From assembly GCA_027485005.1 (NCBI GenBank), contig JAIXRX010000040.1:1-6655 (forward strand): 6,655 bases of DNA, given 5' to 3'. The notes under the pieces were generated by a model that was not told where the DNA came from, did not search any database, and was given only the letters and a program-made list of their open reading frames with translations. Shown here one piece after another: positions 5,034 through 6,655 of this stretch. A program made the position numbers and the translations under genes. Source of the stretch: Alphaproteobacteria bacterium (GTDB lineage Bacteria > Pseudomonadota > Alphaproteobacteria > Rickettsiales > JAIXRX01). Numbering within the stretch: the first letter of the stretch is position 1; each line of letters starts with the position of its first letter.

Positions 5034-6524
5034 ATGAGTGATGAAATTGAGAATACAGTCAATGAGCGGCCAGCTGAAGAAGTGCGTGGCTCCGTCAATC
5101 GTTTTCCAGCGAAAAAATTTGGGACTTTGGGGGAATATGCTCGGAAATTGAGTGGAGTTGATACCACTATTTATCGCAATGTGAGTGCTGCTGAGAAATC
5201 TCATTCCTATGACTGGATGTCTAAGCAGGATGTGAAAAATGCAAACGAGCGTTTTCAAGAAAACCAAGGTTTAATGGCTGAATTGGGCATCGACAAAAAT
5301 AAAATGACGCGCATGTTAGCCGACAGAGGTGTAACACCTGATAAATTCGGCAAACTGCACTTGGCAGATCAAATCAATACGGCCAATCTTATTTTAAAAC
5401 GTGAGGCCCGCAGTCAGGGATATGATGGTACATTAGAGGTTGGTAATCTTAGCATCGATTTGACAGAAGATTCTGTTGAATCCCAAGCTATTGAAATGAA
5501 GGCCAATGGTCATCGTAACAAAATGAGTAACAGTAAGGCTGGCTTGCGTGCAGGTATGGGCGTGGGCGGTACTGCGTTTACTGTTATTTCACCAATATTT
5601 GGTTTGGGTGGCGGTGCTATGTTGGGATACAAAGCGTGCACGTCGCTTTTCGGTGATAATGCGCTTGGTAAAACAATGGGGGTAGTTGCCGGTGTGTTTG
5701 GTGCTGCAGGTGGTGCTGTTGCTGCTCCGTTTGTTGCAGGTTGGGCAACGGGGAAAGCTGTTGAGCATGGTGAAAACCCCGTTAAGCAATTCATGAATAT
5801 TTTTAAAAATCCTAGAGGTATTTTTAATAAATTAGTGGATGAGCAAGAGCCTAAAAATGTTTTAGATACTTCGAATGCGCAGCCAGCTCAGGCATCTGAC
5901 AGCCCATCTCCTTCGACACCGCAGCCAGCCCAACAAACGGTGCAGCAAGGCGTAAATAATGATGTGGCAACTGAAAAATATAAGGCAAAATACAAAGGTG
6001 AAGTAGCTCATGCCGCAACCTTTGAGCAGATTGACGAGTTACGTAACATTCATGCGCAATATGCAGGACGTACGAATCTTTCAGAAGCTGACAAAGCACT
6101 ACTGGCTGGGTTTGCTGCCGCGATTGATGAGCAAGCAACCAAAATTGGTTATACGCCAAGTGCAGCGCAACCAGGCATTGCTTCGTCCCTGAACGCAGAC
6201 TTGGCTAAATTGCAAACAGGCGCCGAAAATGTGAAGAACGCTTCGGGCCAGTCGGTGGATGATGTGTTGAAAGAAACGCGTGATGCGCTGGCGAATACCA
6301 AAGCAGAGCTTGAATCTTTCAAAGAACAATTTGCTACGCTGAAAGTTCAAATGCATGAGGTGAAGGAAGCGGCTATAAAGACGCAATTGGATATGAAGGA
6401 ACAAATTCAAACGATTGCTCAAGGTGCATTGGCAGGACAGACGATTGTTCATGCTGCTGAAGTAAAACAACAAGCTAACAACTCGGGTTTCAAAATTGAT
6501 CCCAGTAAACTTTCGCTTAACTAA
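5034..6524 (+). CDS. Unrecognised 496-residue protein with glycine-rich membrane segments and coiled-coil tail
   Basis: I do not recognise a family. Residues 1-170 are charged and soluble-looking, with no signal peptide and several probable helices; LMAELGIDKNKMTRMLADRG (80-99) is one helix-rich part. Residues about 172-200 and 214-240 are two glycine- and alanine-rich hydrophobic segments (for example GVFGAAGGAVAAPFVAGWATG, split here as GVFGAAGG and AVAAPFVAGW), with G-x-x-x-G-like spacing that suggests tightly packed membrane helices in a hairpin. A Pro/Gln/Ser linker follows at about 281-310. Residues about 383-466 are rich in Ala, Lys, Glu and Gln with heptad-like spacing, suggesting a coiled coil. 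One cysteine (202) is seen. It is the first gene of an apparent two-gene unit, with its own candidate promoters. An alternative start at 5022 would add four residues. Possible roles include membrane scaffolding or an effector-like protein, but neither is shown. Confidence 0.85.
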   Translation: MSDEIENTVNERPAEEVRGSVNRFPAKKFGTLGEYARKLSGVDTTIYRNVSAAEKSHSYDWMSKQDVKNANERFQENQGLMAELGIDKNKMTRMLADRGVTPDKFGKLHLADQINTANLILKREARSQGYDGTLEVGNLSIDLTEDSVESQAIEMKANGHRNKMSNSKAGLRAGMGVGGTAFTVISPIFGLGGGAMLGYKACTSLFGDNALGKTMGVVAGVFGAAGGAVAAPFVAGWATGKAVEHGENPVKQFMNIFKNPRGIFNKLVDEQEPKNVLDTSNAQPAQASDSPSPSTPQPAQQTVQQGVNNDVATEKYKAKYKGEVAHAATFEQIDELRNIHAQYAGRTNLSEADKALLAGFAAAIDEQATKIGYTPSAAQPGIASSLNADLAKLQTGAENVKNASGQSVDDVLKETRDALANTKAELESFKEQFATLKVQMHEVKEAAIKTQLDMKEQIQTIAQGALAGQTIVHAAEVKQQANNSGFKIDPSKLSLN

Positions 6525-6528
6525 GGAG
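6523..6528 (+). promoter_or_regulatory. Strong Shine-Dalgarno site of the final partial gene
   Basis: AAGGAG overlaps the stop codon of the preceding gene and lies 8 bases before the ATG at 6537. It supports a real gene start despite the truncation. Confidence 0.75.
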
Positions 6529-6536
6529 TCATAGAT

Positions 6537-6655
6537 ATGGCAATTGGTGAAAAAATTGTAGATGGTGCGATCGACTCGGTCGGTTATGCTGCCAAAGACG
6601 GCCTAAAAACGTTCCTCACGGTGGGTGCAATTTTCGGGATTCTGGGAGCGCTGGC
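6537..6655 (+). CDS. N-terminal part of an unrecognised, probably membrane-associated protein
   Basis: Thirty-nine complete codons are visible and the frame is still open at the window edge. The product begins MAIGEKIVDGAIDSVGYAAK, a possible amphipathic helix, followed by a hydrophobic stretch TFLTVGAIFGILGALA (about residues 25-40) that looks like a transmembrane helix containing spaced glycines. It starts 12 bases after the stop of the 496-residue gene with a strong ribosome binding site, so the two are almost certainly co-transcribed. No family can be assigned. The shared feature with its neighbour is a glycine-containing hydrophobic segment preceded by a charged region. Confidence 0.72.
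   Translation, partial: MAIGEKIVDGAIDSVGYAAKDGLKTFLTVGAIFGILGAL

Noticed and set aside
5510..5794. A Pro/Ala-rich - strand open frame opposite the glycine-rich segment of the unknown gene
   Set aside because: Its composition is the complement of glycine and alanine codons on the other strand, so it is a shadow.
6099..6473. A 124-codon - strand open frame opposite the coiled-coil region
   Set aside because: The sense frame has a strong start context, is much longer and is followed by a co-directional gene; the antisense frame has none of these.
203..6532. The decamer AAGGAGTCAT occurs twice, at 203-212 and 6523-6532
   Set aside because: Both copies are ribosome binding sites just before start codons, so the similarity is explained by Shine-Dalgarno function rather than a repeat family.

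Overview
The window looks like part of an alphaproteobacterial chromosome of intermediate GC. The evidence is the gene order ctaB - small CoxF-like protein - ctaG (Cox11) - ctaE (COX3) - DUF983 - SURF1, which is the typical alphaproteobacterial aa3-type cytochrome c oxidase assembly cluster, plus a PleC/DivJ-style sensor kinase on the opposite strand. The exact lineage cannot be read from this sequence alone.

Left part (1-2804, + strand): a tightly packed operon for making the terminal oxidase. The window opens inside the 3' end of ctaB (heme O synthase). A 39-residue CoxF-like membrane protein overlaps both ctaB and ctaG. ctaG (copper delivery to the CuB site) appears to use a TTG start. ctaE encodes oxidase subunit III. 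A DUF983 zinc-ribbon membrane protein and SURF1 (heme a insertion/assembly) follow, joined by a 4-base ATGA overlap. Together these genes supply heme processing, copper insertion, one structural subunit and assembly factors. Subunits I and II (ctaD, ctaC) are not in the window and probably lie upstream.

Middle part (2805-4616, - strand): a 603-residue membrane histidine kinase with a dCache-type periplasmic sensor and no receiver domain. It converges on SURF1 with no bases between the two stop codons. A 417-base AT-rich region (4617-5033) separates it from the next gene, which is divergently transcribed. This region holds a perfect TTAA-N7-TTAA motif (CtrA-box pattern) upstream of the kinase, and two candidate sigma70-type promoters pointing right.

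Right part (5034-6655, + strand): an unrecognised two-gene unit. The first gene encodes a 496-residue protein with a charged N-terminal region, two glycine-rich hydrophobic segments, a Pro/Gln/Ser linker and a C-terminal predicted coiled coil. The second starts 12 bases later with a strong ribosome binding site, is cut by the window edge, and also begins with an amphipathic stretch followed by a glycine-containing hydrophobic helix. This pair is the least explained part of the window and the best candidate for something undescribed; no function can be assigned from sequence alone.
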